A stretch of 64,000 bases of DNA, from assembly GCF_013812825.1 (NCBI RefSeq), contig NZ_JACCSU010000045.1:1-64000 (forward strand). The letters run 5' to 3'. Below, piece after piece: positions 6,643 through 14,394 of the stretch (position 1 is the stretch's first letter; the number at the start of each line of letters is the position of its first letter). The DNA comes from Sphingomonas sp. (lineage in GTDB: Bacteria > Pseudomonadota > Alphaproteobacteria > Sphingomonadales > Sphingomonadaceae). Position numbers and translations under genes: made by a program. The notes beneath the pieces are model-generated. The model searched no databases. It was not told the origin of the DNA and saw nothing but the letters and a program-made list of their open reading frames with translations.

Positions 6643-8001
6643 GTGAGCCAGACCCTTGATTTCGCAGTCGCCATCCTCGCCGCCGGGCAAGGCACGCGAA
6701 TGCGCTCCGACATGCACAAGGTCCTCCATCCGATCGCCGGCCGGCCGCTGCTGCTGCACCTGCTCGACCGGGTCGACGGGCTCGGCGCGCAAAAGCGCGT
6801 GGTGGTCGTCGGCAAGGGCCGCGACCAGGTCGAGGTGGCGCTCAACGGCCGCGACGTCACGGTCGCGCATCAGGCGCAGCAGAAAGGCACTGCGCACGCG
6901 GTCCAGCAGGCGGCCCAGGCGCTCGGCGGCTACGACGGCGCGGTCCTGATCCTCTACGCCGACACGCCGTTCGTCGAAGCGGAGACCTTGAGGAAGATGC
7001 TCGACCGCCTCGACGGCGACGACGGGCCCGGCGTCGTCGTGATGGCCTCGCGGCCGGCCGATCCCAAGACTTACGGCCGGATCATCCTTGGGCAAGGCGA
7101 CCGCATCGCCAAGATGGTCGAGTATCGCGACGCGACCGAGGAGGAGCGCGCCGTCCGCCTGTGCAACAGCGGCATGATGGCGCTTCGTGCGCGCGACCTG
7201 TTCCGCTGGCTGGACAAGGTCGGCAACGACAATGCGGCCGGCGAATATTACCTGCCCGACGTGGTCAACATTGCGGCCGCCGAGGGGCGCGAGGCGGTGG
7301 TCATCGAGGGCGATCCGTATGAGACCGCGGGGGTCAACAGCCGCGCCGAGCTCGCGCATCTCGAGCTCGAATGGCAGCGGCGGCGGCGCGAGCAGGCGCT
7401 CGAGGAAGGAGCGACCCTGATCGATCCCGAAAGCGTCTGGTTCGCCTTCGACACCAAGCTCGGCCGCGACGTGACGGTCGAGCCGCACGTCGTCTTCGGA
7501 CCCCGGGTCGAGGTTGCCGACGGCGCCTATATCAAGGCGTTCAGCCACATCGAGGGCGCGGTGATCGGCGCTCGAGCGAGCGTCGGCCCATTTGCCCGAA
7601 TCCGGCCCGGAAGCCGGCTCGGCCCAGGCTCGCGCATCGGCAATTTCGTCGAGCTCAAGAAGGCGCTGGTGGGCCGCGGCGCCAAGGTCAATCATCTAAG
7701 CTATGTCGGCGACAGCGTCGTCGGCGAGGACGCCAATATCGGCGCCGGCACCATCACCTGCAATTACGACGGGTTCGACAAGCATCAGACGGTGATCGGC
7801 GACGGCGCCTTCATCGGCTCGAACACGGCCCTGGTCGCGCCGGTGACGATCGGCGAGGGTGCGGTGGTCGGAGCCGGCTCGGTGATTACCCAGGACGTCG
7901 CGCCGCACAGCCTCGCGGTCGAGCGCAATGAGCAGAAAGGCATCGCCGGCTGGGCCAAACGCTTCCGTGCAGCCAAGGCCGCCAAGAAAGCCGCCGAATA
8001 A
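6643..8001 (+). CDS. glmU: Bifunctional UDP-GlcNAc pyrophosphorylase / glucosamine-1-phosphate acetyltransferase
   Basis: Makes UDP-N-acetylglucosamine from glucosamine-1-phosphate, acetyl-CoA and UTP, for peptidoglycan and lipopolysaccharide. The protein is 452 residues. The pyrophosphorylase domain begins with L-A-A-G-Q-G-T-R-M near residues 12-20. It is followed by a left-handed beta-helix acetyltransferase domain from about residue 250, with hexapeptide repeats and the segment N-I-G-A-G-T-I-T-C-N-Y-D-G. The likely start is the GTG at 6643, close to the conserved sequence. A TTG at 6613 in frame would add ten residues without homology to the family start. glmS follows after 37 bases, placing two steps of one pathway together. 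Confidence 0.95.
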   Translation: MSQTLDFAVAILAAGQGTRMRSDMHKVLHPIAGRPLLLHLLDRVDGLGAQKRVVVVGKGRDQVEVALNGRDVTVAHQAQQKGTAHAVQQAAQALGGYDGAVLILYADTPFVEAETLRKMLDRLDGDDGPGVVVMASRPADPKTYGRIILGQGDRIAKMVEYRDATEEERAVRLCNSGMMALRARDLFRWLDKVGNDNAAGEYYLPDVVNIAAAEGREAVVIEGDPYETAGVNSRAELAHLELEWQRRRREQALEEGATLIDPESVWFAFDTKLGRDVTVEPHVVFGPRVEVADGAYIKAFSHIEGAVIGARASVGPFARIRPGSRLGPGSRIGNFVELKKALVGRGAKVNHLSYVGDSVVGEDANIGAGTITCNYDGFDKHQTVIGDGAFIGSNTALVAPVTIGEGAVVGAGSVITQDVAPHSLAVERNEQKGIAGWAKRFRAAKAAKKAAE

Positions 8002-8038
8002 CGACTGTCGCCTACACGCTCTAGCAGGACCTTCACTC

Positions 8039-9862
8039 ATGTGCGGAATCGTCGGAATCGTTGGCAAGTCGGATGTCGCTCAGCGGCTGTTCGACGGTTT
8101 GAAGCGGCTCGAATATCGCGGCTATGACTCGGCGGGAATCTGCACGGTCAACGACGGCGGGCTGAAGCGGCGGCGGGCCGAGGGCAAGCTCGAAAATCTG
8201 GCGACGGAACTGTCGCGCGAGCCTCTGGGCGGGACGATCGGGATCGCCCACACGCGCTGGGCGACCCATGGCGCTCCGACGGTCGGCAACGCCCATCCGC
8301 ACATCGCCGGGCCGGTGGCCCTGGTCCACAACGGAATCATCGAGAATTTCAAGCCGCTGCGCGACGAGCTGATCGCCGATGGCCGCGAGTTCGCGTCGGA
8401 AACCGACAGCGAAGTCGTCGCCCATCTCGTCGCGCGCGAGATCGAACGCGGGTCGTCACCCGAGGACTCGGTGGCCACCGTCCTGCCGCGGCTTCACGGC
8501 GCGTTCGCCATCGCCTTCCTGTTCCGCGACCACCCCGACCTGATCATCGGCGCACGGATGGGAGCGCCGCTGACCGTCGGCTATGGGAAGGGGGAGAATT
8601 ACGTCGGCTCGGACGCGCTGGCGCTGGCGCCGCTGACCCAGCGCATTGCCTATCTCGAGGAAGGCGACTGGGTCGCCGCTAGGCACGACCGGGTCGAGAT
8701 CTTCGACCGCGAGAACAAGCCCGTCAAGCGCGAGATCGTCGAGTCCGGAGCCTCGGCCGCGCGGATCGATAAGGGCAATTACCGCCATTACATGCAAAAG
8801 GAGATCTTCGAGCAGCCGATCGTCGTCGCCCAGACCCTGCAAAGCTACGTCCGGCCGTTCGAGGGCGAGGTCGCGCTGCCGACCGGAGAGCTCGATCTGG
8901 CGGCGATCGACCGAGTCACCATCGTCGCTTGCGGCACCAGTTTCTACGCCGGCATGGTCGCCAAATACTGGTTCGAGCAGTTCGCCCGGGTTCCGGTCGA
9001 CATCGATGTGGCATCCGAGTTCCGCTACCGGCAGCCGGTGCTCGAACCGGGCGGGCTGGCGCTGTTCGTCAGCCAGTCGGGCGAAACCGCCGACACGCTC
9101 GCCGCGCTCAGGCATGCGCGATCCGAGCAGCAGCGAATCGCGGTCGTGGTCAATGTCCCGACCAGCTCGATGGCGCGCGAGGCGGACCTGCTGCTGCCGA
9201 CCCACGCTGGTCCCGAGATCGGGGTCGCTTCGACCAAGGCCTTCACGTGCCAGCTGGCGGTGCTCGCGGCGCTGGCCGCGAACCTGGCGCGGGCCAAGAG
9301 CCGGCTGTCGCGCGATGAGGAGAAAACCATCGTCGCCCACCTCCAGCAGGCGCCGGCGGCGATTAACGCGGCGCTCGGCCACGACGACGAGATCGCCGGC
9401 ATGGCGCACCTGATCGCTCCGGCCCGGGACGTGCTCTATTTGGGCCGCGGGCCCGACTATCCGATGGCGCTCGAGGGCGCGCTGAAGCTCAAGGAGATCA
9501 GCTACATTCACGCCGAGGGCTATGCCGCGGGCGAGATGAAGCACGGCCCGATCGCCTTGATCGACGAGGACGTGCCGGTGATCGTCCTGGCGCCGTCCGG
9601 GCCGCTGTTCGAGAAGACCGTCAGCAACATGCAGGAAGTCCGCGCCCGCGGCGGCAAGATCGTCCTGATCAGCGATGCCAGGGGCCTGGCCGAGGCGGGC
9701 GAGGGGACGATGGCGACCATCGAGATGCCCGAAGTCCACCCGCTGATCGCGCCGCTGGTCTATGCGGTGCCGGTGCAGCTGCTCGCCTATCATGTCGCGG
9801 TGCTCAAGGGCACCGACGTCGACCAGCCGCGCAACCTCGCCAAGAGCGTCACGGTCGAGTGA
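8039..9862 (+). CDS. glmS: Glutamine-fructose-6-phosphate aminotransferase (isomerizing)
   Basis: Makes glucosamine-6-phosphate from fructose-6-phosphate and glutamine, the entry step to UDP-GlcNAc. The 607-residue length is normal. The start is the ATG at 8039, because Cys2 must become the N-terminal nucleophile after methionine removal; the protein begins M-C-G-I-V-G-I-V-G. The class II glutamine amidotransferase domain covers about residues 1-220, and two SIS sugar-binding domains fill the rest. The C-terminus D-Q-P-R-N-L-A-K-S-V-T-V-E matches the family end. It lies 37 bases after glmU. No glmS-type ribozyme is visible in that short gap. A 41-residue ORF overlaps the stop by four bases. 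Confidence 0.97.
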   Translation: MCGIVGIVGKSDVAQRLFDGLKRLEYRGYDSAGICTVNDGGLKRRRAEGKLENLATELSREPLGGTIGIAHTRWATHGAPTVGNAHPHIAGPVALVHNGIIENFKPLRDELIADGREFASETDSEVVAHLVAREIERGSSPEDSVATVLPRLHGAFAIAFLFRDHPDLIIGARMGAPLTVGYGKGENYVGSDALALAPLTQRIAYLEEGDWVAARHDRVEIFDRENKPVKREIVESGASAARIDKGNYRHYMQKEIFEQPIVVAQTLQSYVRPFEGEVALPTGELDLAAIDRVTIVACGTSFYAGMVAKYWFEQFARVPVDIDVASEFRYRQPVLEPGGLALFVSQSGETADTLAALRHARSEQQRIAVVVNVPTSSMAREADLLLPTHAGPEIGVASTKAFTCQLAVLAALAANLARAKSRLSRDEEKTIVAHLQQAPAAINAALGHDDEIAGMAHLIAPARDVLYLGRGPDYPMALEGALKLKEISYIHAEGYAAGEMKHGPIALIDEDVPVIVLAPSGPLFEKTVSNMQEVRARGGKIVLISDARGLAEAGEGTMATIEMPEVHPLIAPLVYAVPVQLLAYHVAVLKGTDVDQPRNLAKSVTVE

Positions 9863-9984
9863 AAAGCCTGTGGGAACCGGCGGGCCCGCGCGGTCGGTGC
9901 GGCAAGGCCGCGCTTGCCGGCATGGCGGTCGGTGTTGCGCTAGGCCTGGCGCTGCTGGCGGCGATCCTGATCGGCCTGCTCTAG
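9859..9984 (+). CDS. Hypothetical 41-residue single-pass membrane peptide overlapping glmS
   Basis: A GTG at 9859 overlaps the glmS stop as GTGA and opens a 41-codon frame ending TAG at 9984. The first half is polar and basic. The second half (about residues 18-41) is a continuous stretch of Ala, Gly, Leu, Val and Ile that would make one membrane helix. The GTGA overlap is the same coupling used by confirmed genes in this window. The frame also overlaps the 3' end of the convergent LysR gene by 45 bases. No family is recognised. It could be a chance ORF in GC-rich DNA; conservation next to glmS in related genomes would decide. Confidence 0.45.
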   Translation: MKSLWEPAGPRGRCGKAALAGMAVGVALGLALLAAILIGLL

Positions 9985-10893
9985 GCGCTCGGGCAGCGAG
10001 GCGACGTGGCGCCTCAGGCGTTCGTAGAGGAAATCGATCACCGTGCGGACGCGCGGAGCGTTGCGGACCCGCTCGTGGGTCAAGAGCCAGAAACTCCGGT
10101 CATGGTCCTTGCGCGGCGGCAGGCAGCGGACCAGGTCGGGCTCCGCATCGGCGACGATGCAGGGCAGCACCGCGATCCCGAAGCCGGAGCGGGCTCCCGA
10201 CAGCAGGCCGGTCGACGACGCGTGGTGCATCGCCACCTGGTCCTCGAGCCCGAGGCTTCGCAGCCACGCCTGGTAATGACGCCAAAGGTTGCCGCCGCCG
10301 CCGCCGATGATCGCGTGGTTCCGAAGGTCGTCGGGGCTTTCGGGAACGCCGTTGCGAGCCGCATAGTCACGGCTGCAGTAAAGCGTCCAATCGTCCCGGC
10401 AAAGGCGCCGCCCGACGAGGCCGTTGCCGTCGGCCTGGACGGTGCTTCGGATGGCGATGTCGGCCTCGCCGGCGCCGAGGTCGCGGATCGCCTGTGCGGT
10501 GTCGAGCTCGATCCGGATCTGCGGGTGGAGATCGTGGAGCTCGCGGAGCATCGGCGCGAGCAAGGTGACGGCGAAGATCTCCTCGGTGGTGACCCGCACG
10601 TTGCCGCTCAAATCCCGGCCGCTGGCCAAAGCGGCGCTGTCGAACCTTTGCGCGGCGGCCTCGACCGCCTCGGCGTGGACGAGGAGCTCGGCCCCCTCCG
10701 GAGTCAGCGCGTAACCGGCCTGGCGCCTGTCGAACAAGGTCAGCTTCACCGCCTCCTCGAGGGCGGCGATGCGGCGCGCGACGGTCGTCTGGCTGACCCG
10801 CAGCGAACGGCTGGCGGCGAGCGTGCTTCCGCCGCGCGCGACGCCGAGGAAATAGCGCAAGTCGTTCCAGTCGAGCGGCGGTCGGTTCGGCAT
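9940..10893 (-). CDS. LysR family transcriptional regulator
   Basis: A LysR-type regulator of about 317 residues. An N-terminal winged helix-turn-helix spans about residues 8-65 (from L-D-W-N-D-L-R-Y-F to L-T-L-F-D-R-R). A substrate-binding domain occupies about residues 90-300. The region resembles the LysR branch with R-R-I-A-A-L-E-E in the recognition helix. The start is placed at the ATG at 10893; an in-frame ATG at 10917 would add eight residues and cannot be excluded. Its 3' end overlaps the small ORF after glmS. It is transcribed divergently from the UrcA gene, and LysR proteins often control the divergent neighbour and themselves. Effector and targets are unknown. Confidence 0.9.
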   Translation of the reverse strand: MPNRPPLDWNDLRYFLGVARGGSTLAASRSLRVSQTTVARRIAALEEAVKLTLFDRRQAGYALTPEGAELLVHAEAVEAAAQRFDSAALASGRDLSGNVRVTTEEIFAVTLLAPMLRELHDLHPQIRIELDTAQAIRDLGAGEADIAIRSTVQADGNGLVGRRLCRDDWTLYCSRDYAARNGVPESPDDLRNHAIIGGGGGNLWRHYQAWLRSLGLEDQVAMHHASSTGLLSGARSGFGIAVLPCIVADAEPDLVRCLPPRKDHDRSFWLLTHERVRNAPRVRTVIDFLYERLRRHVASLPERLEQADQDRRQQRQA

Positions 10894-10930
10894 ATTTGCA
10901 GAATCATAGCGCAACATCGTTGCTCACGTA

Positions 10931-10947
10931 AGTTGCAATTTGCGACT
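10931..10947. promoter_or_regulatory. Imperfect palindrome in the LysR/UrcA divergent region
   Basis: AGTTGC-AATTT-GCGACT is a 17-base imperfect palindrome with an AT-rich centre, lying between the divergent lysR and urcA-like genes. It fits the general T-N11-A shape of LysR operators. Binding is an inference from position only. Confidence 0.3.
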
Positions 10948-11015
10948 AAATAAACGGTCGCGCCGGGAAAGCCGGCCCTTTCGAAGCTAACAATGGCTCA
11001 CAGGAGGAAGCGACC

Positions 11016-11357
11016 ATGAAAAAGGCCATCTATATCGCGCTCGCGTCGGCGCTGATCACCACTGCGGCGATCAAGGCCGCGCCGGCGATCGCTCAGGAGC
11101 CCGCAGGGACCGAGACGAACATCAGCCTGGTGCGGACCGGCGACCTCGACCTCAGCAGCGAAGTCGGCCGGCGCAAGCTCGAGCTTCGGCTTGCCCGCGC
11201 CGCGCGCGAAGTTTGCGGAGCCGCGTCCGACGCCGACGTCGAAGGCAAGAATGCGGTGCGCGAATGCCGCGACGAAACCATTGCCAAGGCCCGGGCTCAG
11301 CGCGATTCCCTCATCGCCAGGCGCAATGGAGTGATCGCGGTGGCCGCCGCTCGTTAG
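11016..11357 (+). CDS. UrcA family protein
   Basis: A small exported protein of 113 residues. An N-terminal signal peptide ends near A-P-A-I-A-Q (about residue 27). The UrcA domain follows, with the pattern G-D-L-D-L-S-S-E-V-G-R-R-K-L near the start of the mature part and two cysteines (C-G-A-A and E-C-R-D) likely to form a disulfide. UrcA proteins are widespread in sphingomonads and caulobacters and have no settled function. The gene has a strong AGGAGG ribosome binding site and stands alone, divergent from the LysR gene. Location is periplasmic by inference from the signal peptide. Confidence 0.88.
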   Translation: MKKAIYIALASALITTAAIKAAPAIAQEPAGTETNISLVRTGDLDLSSEVGRRKLELRLARAAREVCGAASDADVEGKNAVRECRDETIAKARAQRDSLIARRNGVIAVAAAR

Positions 11358-11441
11358 AAGAATCCCCATGGAGCGGCGCCTTTTCCCCAGGGGCGCCGTT
11401 CCGCTTGTCCCCGCGCCGCAGCCGCCCTAGCGTCGCTTCCG

Positions 11442-11822
11442 ATGATCGAGGTCCGGGGCGGCTGTCATTGCAACGCGGTGCGGTTCACCGCGACAATCCC
11501 CCAGCCGCCGGTGCCGGCAATCGATTGCAATTGCTCGATCTGCCGGATGACGGGCTTCCTGCACATCATCGTCCCGCACTCGGATTTCGCACTGGAAACC
11601 GGCCAGCACAGTCTGAGCAGCTACCGGTTCGGGACCGGCGCGGCCGAGCATCTGTTCTGCTCGAAGTGCGGCGCAAAGAGCTTCTACCAGCCCCGCTCGC
11701 ATCCCGATTCATGGAGCGTCAACGCGCATTGCCTCGATGAGCCGGTCGAGGTGATCGTCGACTGGTTCGACGGGCAGCACTGGGAAGAGGCGATTAAGGA
11801 CCTTCCGGGGGAAGGTTCATGA
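11442..11822 (+). CDS. GFA family protein (glutathione-dependent formaldehyde-activating-like)
   Basis: A 126-residue zinc-binding protein of the GFA/CENP-V family. Zinc ligands are visible in G-G-C-H-C-N near residue 9, C-N-C-S-I-C-R near residue 30, and the C-S-K-C-G pair near residue 75. Members are annotated as formaldehyde-activating enzymes, but most are of unknown activity. The last codons lie inside a 26-base sequence that is repeated directly downstream (11790-11856), so the C-terminal residues I-K-D-L-P-G-E-G come from duplicated DNA. It is followed by alanine racemase after 117 bases that hold repeat sequence. Confidence 0.88.
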   Translation: MIEVRGGCHCNAVRFTATIPQPPVPAIDCNCSICRMTGFLHIIVPHSDFALETGQHSLSSYRFGTGAAEHLFCSKCGAKSFYQPRSHPDSWSVNAHCLDEPVEVIVDWFDGQHWEEAIKDLPGEGS

Positions 11823-11856
11823 TCGGCTCTGCGATCAAGGACCTTCCGGGGGAAGG
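11790..11856. repeat. 26-bp direct duplication across the GFA gene 3' end
   Basis: The 26 bases at 11790-11815 recur at 11831-11856 with one mismatch (GCGATTAAGG against GCGATCAAGG), a period of 41 bases. The first copy encodes the last residues of the GFA protein; the second is intergenic. Each contains the inverted CCTTCC/GGAAGG pair. Confidence 0.8.
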
Positions 11857-11898
11857 CCAAGAGCTGTCTTTTCCTCTCGGAGCTGAAGTCAAATGGCA

Positions 11899-11927
11899 GT
11901 CCCTCGACAAGCTCGGGACGAACGGGG
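11899..11927. repeat. Dispersed sphingomonad-type intergenic repeat
   Basis: The segment containing CCTCGACAAGCTCGGGACGA contains the inverted pair GTCCC/GGGAC. It resembles a common sphingomonad intergenic repeat that reads R-P-E-L-V-E-G on the opposite strand. The family link comes from memory of such genomes, not from a search. Confidence 0.5.
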
Positions 11928-11939
11928 ATAGCTTCATCG

Positions 11940-12968
11940 ATGCACCGCCCGCTCCGACTGACGCTCGACCGAGCCGCGCTCCAGCACAACTGGCGCTGGC
12001 TCGCGGAGACGGCGGGGACCGCGTGCGGGGCGGCAATCAAGGCCGACGGTTATGGAATCGGCGCTCGCGAGGCGATGGCGGCATTGCACGAAGCCGGCTG
12101 CCGCGATTTTTTCGTATCCAACTGGGCCGAGGCGGCGGAGCTGGGCGATCTGCCGGCGGGTGCGAGCCTCGGCGTGCTGCACGGGGTCGGGCCGGGCGAC
12201 GTCGAGGCCGCGCTGGGCTCGAGCGCGCGCCCGGTGCTCAACAGCGGCGAGCAGGTCGGCCGGTGGAAGGAGATCGCTCCCGGGCGGCCGTGCGACGTGA
12301 TGCTCGACACGGGCATCAACCGGCTCGGGCTGCGCCCGGATGAGACCGGTTGCCTCGACGAGCTGGCGATCGACACGCTGATGAGCCACCTCGCCTGCGC
12401 CGACGAGGACCATCCGCTCAACGCGACACAGCTCGAGCGTTTTCGCGAGGTCGCCGCTGCGGTCCCGGCAACCCGATACAGCCTCGCCAACTCGGCCGGC
12501 ATCTGTCTTGGCCGCGACTATGCGTTCGACCTCGTCCGACCGGGGATCGCGATCTACGGCGGGGTCCCGCGGCGCGAGGCCGAGGGTCATATCCGCCAGG
12601 TTGCTCACGTCGAGGCGCAAATCGTCCAGCGCCGAACCATCCGCGCCGGCGAAAGCTGCGGCTATGGCGCGACGTTCGTCGCCGAGGCCGAGACCGAGGC
12701 GGCGATCCTCAACATCGGCTACGCCGACGGCTATCTGCGCGGCTTCTCCTCCAACGGCAGCGCGTTCGCCGGCGAGCTTGCACTGCCGGTGCTGGGGCGG
12801 GTGTCGATGGATCTGATGGCGGTTCGCTGCGACGCCGCGCCCGACCTCAAGGAAGGCGACTGGGTGGAGGTGGACTACGACCTGCCGACTGCGTCCAGGC
12901 AATCGGGCTTGTCGCAATACGAGCTTCTGACGACGCTAGGCGGCCGCTTCGAGCGGCGCTGGCGATAA
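11940..12968 (+). CDS. alr: Alanine racemase
   Basis: Interconverts L- and D-alanine for peptidoglycan, using pyridoxal phosphate. The protein is 342 residues, slightly short for the family. The PLP-binding lysine is in A-A-I-K-A-D-G-Y-G-I-G near residue 34. The second catalytic tyrosine lies in C-G-Y-G-A-T-F. The G-Y-A-D-G-Y motif and V-S-M-D-L segment are present in the C-terminal domain. It starts at the ATG at 11940, just after the intergenic repeats. The coding region stops at 12968, two bases before another palindromic repeat shared with nth. It stands apart from other wall genes, though dapB lies nearby on the other strand. Confidence 0.94.
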   Translation: MHRPLRLTLDRAALQHNWRWLAETAGTACGAAIKADGYGIGAREAMAALHEAGCRDFFVSNWAEAAELGDLPAGASLGVLHGVGPGDVEAALGSSARPVLNSGEQVGRWKEIAPGRPCDVMLDTGINRLGLRPDETGCLDELAIDTLMSHLACADEDHPLNATQLERFREVAAAVPATRYSLANSAGICLGRDYAFDLVRPGIAIYGGVPRREAEGHIRQVAHVEAQIVQRRTIRAGESCGYGATFVAEAETEAAILNIGYADGYLRGFSSNGSAFAGELALPVLGRVSMDLMAVRCDAAPDLKEGDWVEVDYDLPTASRQSGLSQYELLTTLGGRFERRWR

Positions 12969-12970
12969 GG

Positions 12971-13015
12971 CCCTCACCCCAGCCCTCTCCCGCGCGCGGG
13001 AGAGGGAGCTTGGGG
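12971..13015. repeat. Palindromic repeat between alr and nth
   Basis: The core at 12983-13006 is a perfect 24-base palindrome (CCCTCTCCCGCG and its complement). It is flanked by CCCTCACCCCAG and a GCTTGGGG end. This is a widely seen type of extragenic palindrome in proteobacteria. It could act as a bidirectional terminator for the convergent alr and nth genes, although no T-run follows. The nth reading frame runs through it. Confidence 0.8.
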
Positions 13016-13663
13016 CGCTGAGCCCCTGGGCGGCGGCGTCTTGGGTTTGTAGCGGCAGAGGTCGATCACCGGGCATTTCCAGCACAGCGGCAGCCGCGCC
13101 TTGCAGGTGTAGCGGCCGTGGAGGATCAGCCAGTGGTGCGCGTCGCGGCGGAACGGATGGGGAGTGATCCGGTCGAGCTTGAGCTCCACTTCGAGCGGGT
13201 TCTTGCCGGGAGCGAGGCCGGTGCGGTTGCAGACTCGAAAGATGTGGGTGTCGACCGCGAACGTTTCTTCGCCGAACGCGGTGTTGAGGACGACGTTGGC
13301 GGTCTTGCGGCCGACCCCGGGGAGCTGTTCGAGCTCCTCGCGGCTGCGCGGCACGTCGCCGCCGTGGTCGCGGATCAGGGCCTCGGACAAGGCGATCACG
13401 TTCTTCGCCTTGGTGTTGAACAGTCCGATCGACTTGATCTGCTCGCGCAGCTCATCCTCGCCGAGCGCGACCATCTGCCGGGGAGTGCGGACGCGCTTGA
13501 ACAGGTCGCGGGTGGCGAGGTTGACGCTGACATCGGTCGCCTGGGCCGAGAGCACGACCGCGACCAGCAGCGTGTAGGGGTTGCTATATTCAAGCTCGGT
13601 GGTTGGCGCGGGATTGGTCTCCGCGAGCCGCGAGAAGAATTCGAGAACCTTGGCTTTGTTCAC
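12974..13663 (-). CDS. nth: Endonuclease III
   Basis: DNA glycosylase/AP lyase that removes oxidised pyrimidines. The protein is about 229 residues. The helix-hairpin-helix motif L-P-G-V-G-R-K-T-A-N-V is followed by the catalytic V-D-T-H-I-F-R segment. The C-terminal 4Fe-4S loop has the cysteine pattern C-x6-C-x2-C-x5-C. The start is the GTG at 13663, 11 bases after the dapB stop. After the FeS loop the normal protein should end soon. Here the frame continues through the palindromic repeat, adding about ten residues (P-S-P-A-R-G-R-G-L-G). The gene follows dapB closely and is probably cotranscribed with it. Confidence 0.94.
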   Translation of the reverse strand: MNKAKVLEFFSRLAETNPAPTTELEYSNPYTLLVAVVLSAQATDVSVNLATRDLFKRVRTPRQMVALGEDELREQIKSIGLFNTKAKNVIALSEALIRDHGGDVPRSREELEQLPGVGRKTANVVLNTAFGEETFAVDTHIFRVCNRTGLAPGKNPLEVELKLDRITPHPFRRDAHHWLILHGRYTCKARLPLCWKCPVIDLCRYKPKTPPPRGSAPQAPSPARGRGLG

Positions 13664-13673
13664 CTGGCCGGGT

Positions 13674-14384
13674 TCAAAGGGAATCGATGACGTCGCGCAT
13701 CGAGTAGAGGCCCGCGGGTCGGCCGACGAGGAAGCGCGCGGCGGCGAGCGCCCCGCGGGCGAAGATCGCTCGGCTTTCGGCGCGGTGCGACAGGACCAGC
13801 CGCTCGTCGGGCCCGAGGAACAACACGTCATGGTCGCCGGCGACGGTGCCGCCGCGAAGCGAAGCGAAGCCGACCGACCCTTCGTCGCGCTTGAGGCCGG
13901 TGCCGTCGCGGCCGCGCTCGGCCCTGAGCTCGGTGGCGCGGCCGAGCGCCGCCGCCTGGCCGAGCATGAGCGCGGTTCCCGACGGGGCGTCGGCCTTCAT
14001 GCGATGATGGGCTTCGACGATCTCGACGTCCCACTGCGGGCCAAGCACCGCGGCTGCGCGCTCGACGAGGTCGGCGAGCACGGCAATCCCGAGCGAGGTG
14101 TTGGCGGCGCGCAGAATTGCGATCCGCTCGGCCGCGGCGTCGATCCGGCGGCCGGCCAAGTCGTCGAGACCGGTTGTTCCGACGATGATCGGGACTCCGG
14201 CCGAGACCGCCCGGTCGAGGCTCGACTGGAGCGCCGACGGAGCCGAGAAATCCACCAGCACGTCGCCATGGTCCTGGTCGATCGCGAAGCCCGGATCATC
14301 GGCGGCCGCAGCGGCGATCGCCTCGCCCATCCGCCCTTTTGGCGCGAACAAGGTGATGCGGATCGGCTGCTGGTCGGTGCGCAT
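13674..14384 (-). CDS. dapB: 4-hydroxy-tetrahydrodipicolinate reductase
   Basis: Reduces 4-hydroxy-tetrahydrodipicolinate with NAD(P)H in lysine and diaminopimelate synthesis. The protein is 236 residues, a little short. The nucleotide-binding loop reads A-P-K-G-R-M-G near residue 14, a small departure from the usual G-x-x-G-R-M-G. The central V-G-T-T-G segment is present. The substrate motif E-A-H-H-R-M-K-A-D-A-P-S-G-T-A holds the catalytic His and Lys. It lies ten bases after the DUF72 gene stop and just before nth, so a minus-strand transcript through these genes is likely. Confidence 0.94.
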   Translation of the reverse strand: MRTDQQPIRITLFAPKGRMGEAIAAAAADDPGFAIDQDHGDVLVDFSAPSALQSSLDRAVSAGVPIIVGTTGLDDLAGRRIDAAAERIAILRAANTSLGIAVLADLVERAAAVLGPQWDVEIVEAHHRMKADAPSGTALMLGQAAALGRATELRAERGRDGTGLKRDEGSVGFASLRGGTVAGDHDVLFLGPDERLVLSHRAESRAIFARGALAAARFLVGRPAGLYSMRDVIDSL

Positions 14385-14394
14385 TCGAGGGTGT

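Noticed and set aside
8002-8038. Possible glmS riboswitch-ribozyme before glmS
   Set aside because: Only 37 bases separate glmU and glmS, far too few for the ribozyme, which is also mainly a Gram-positive element.
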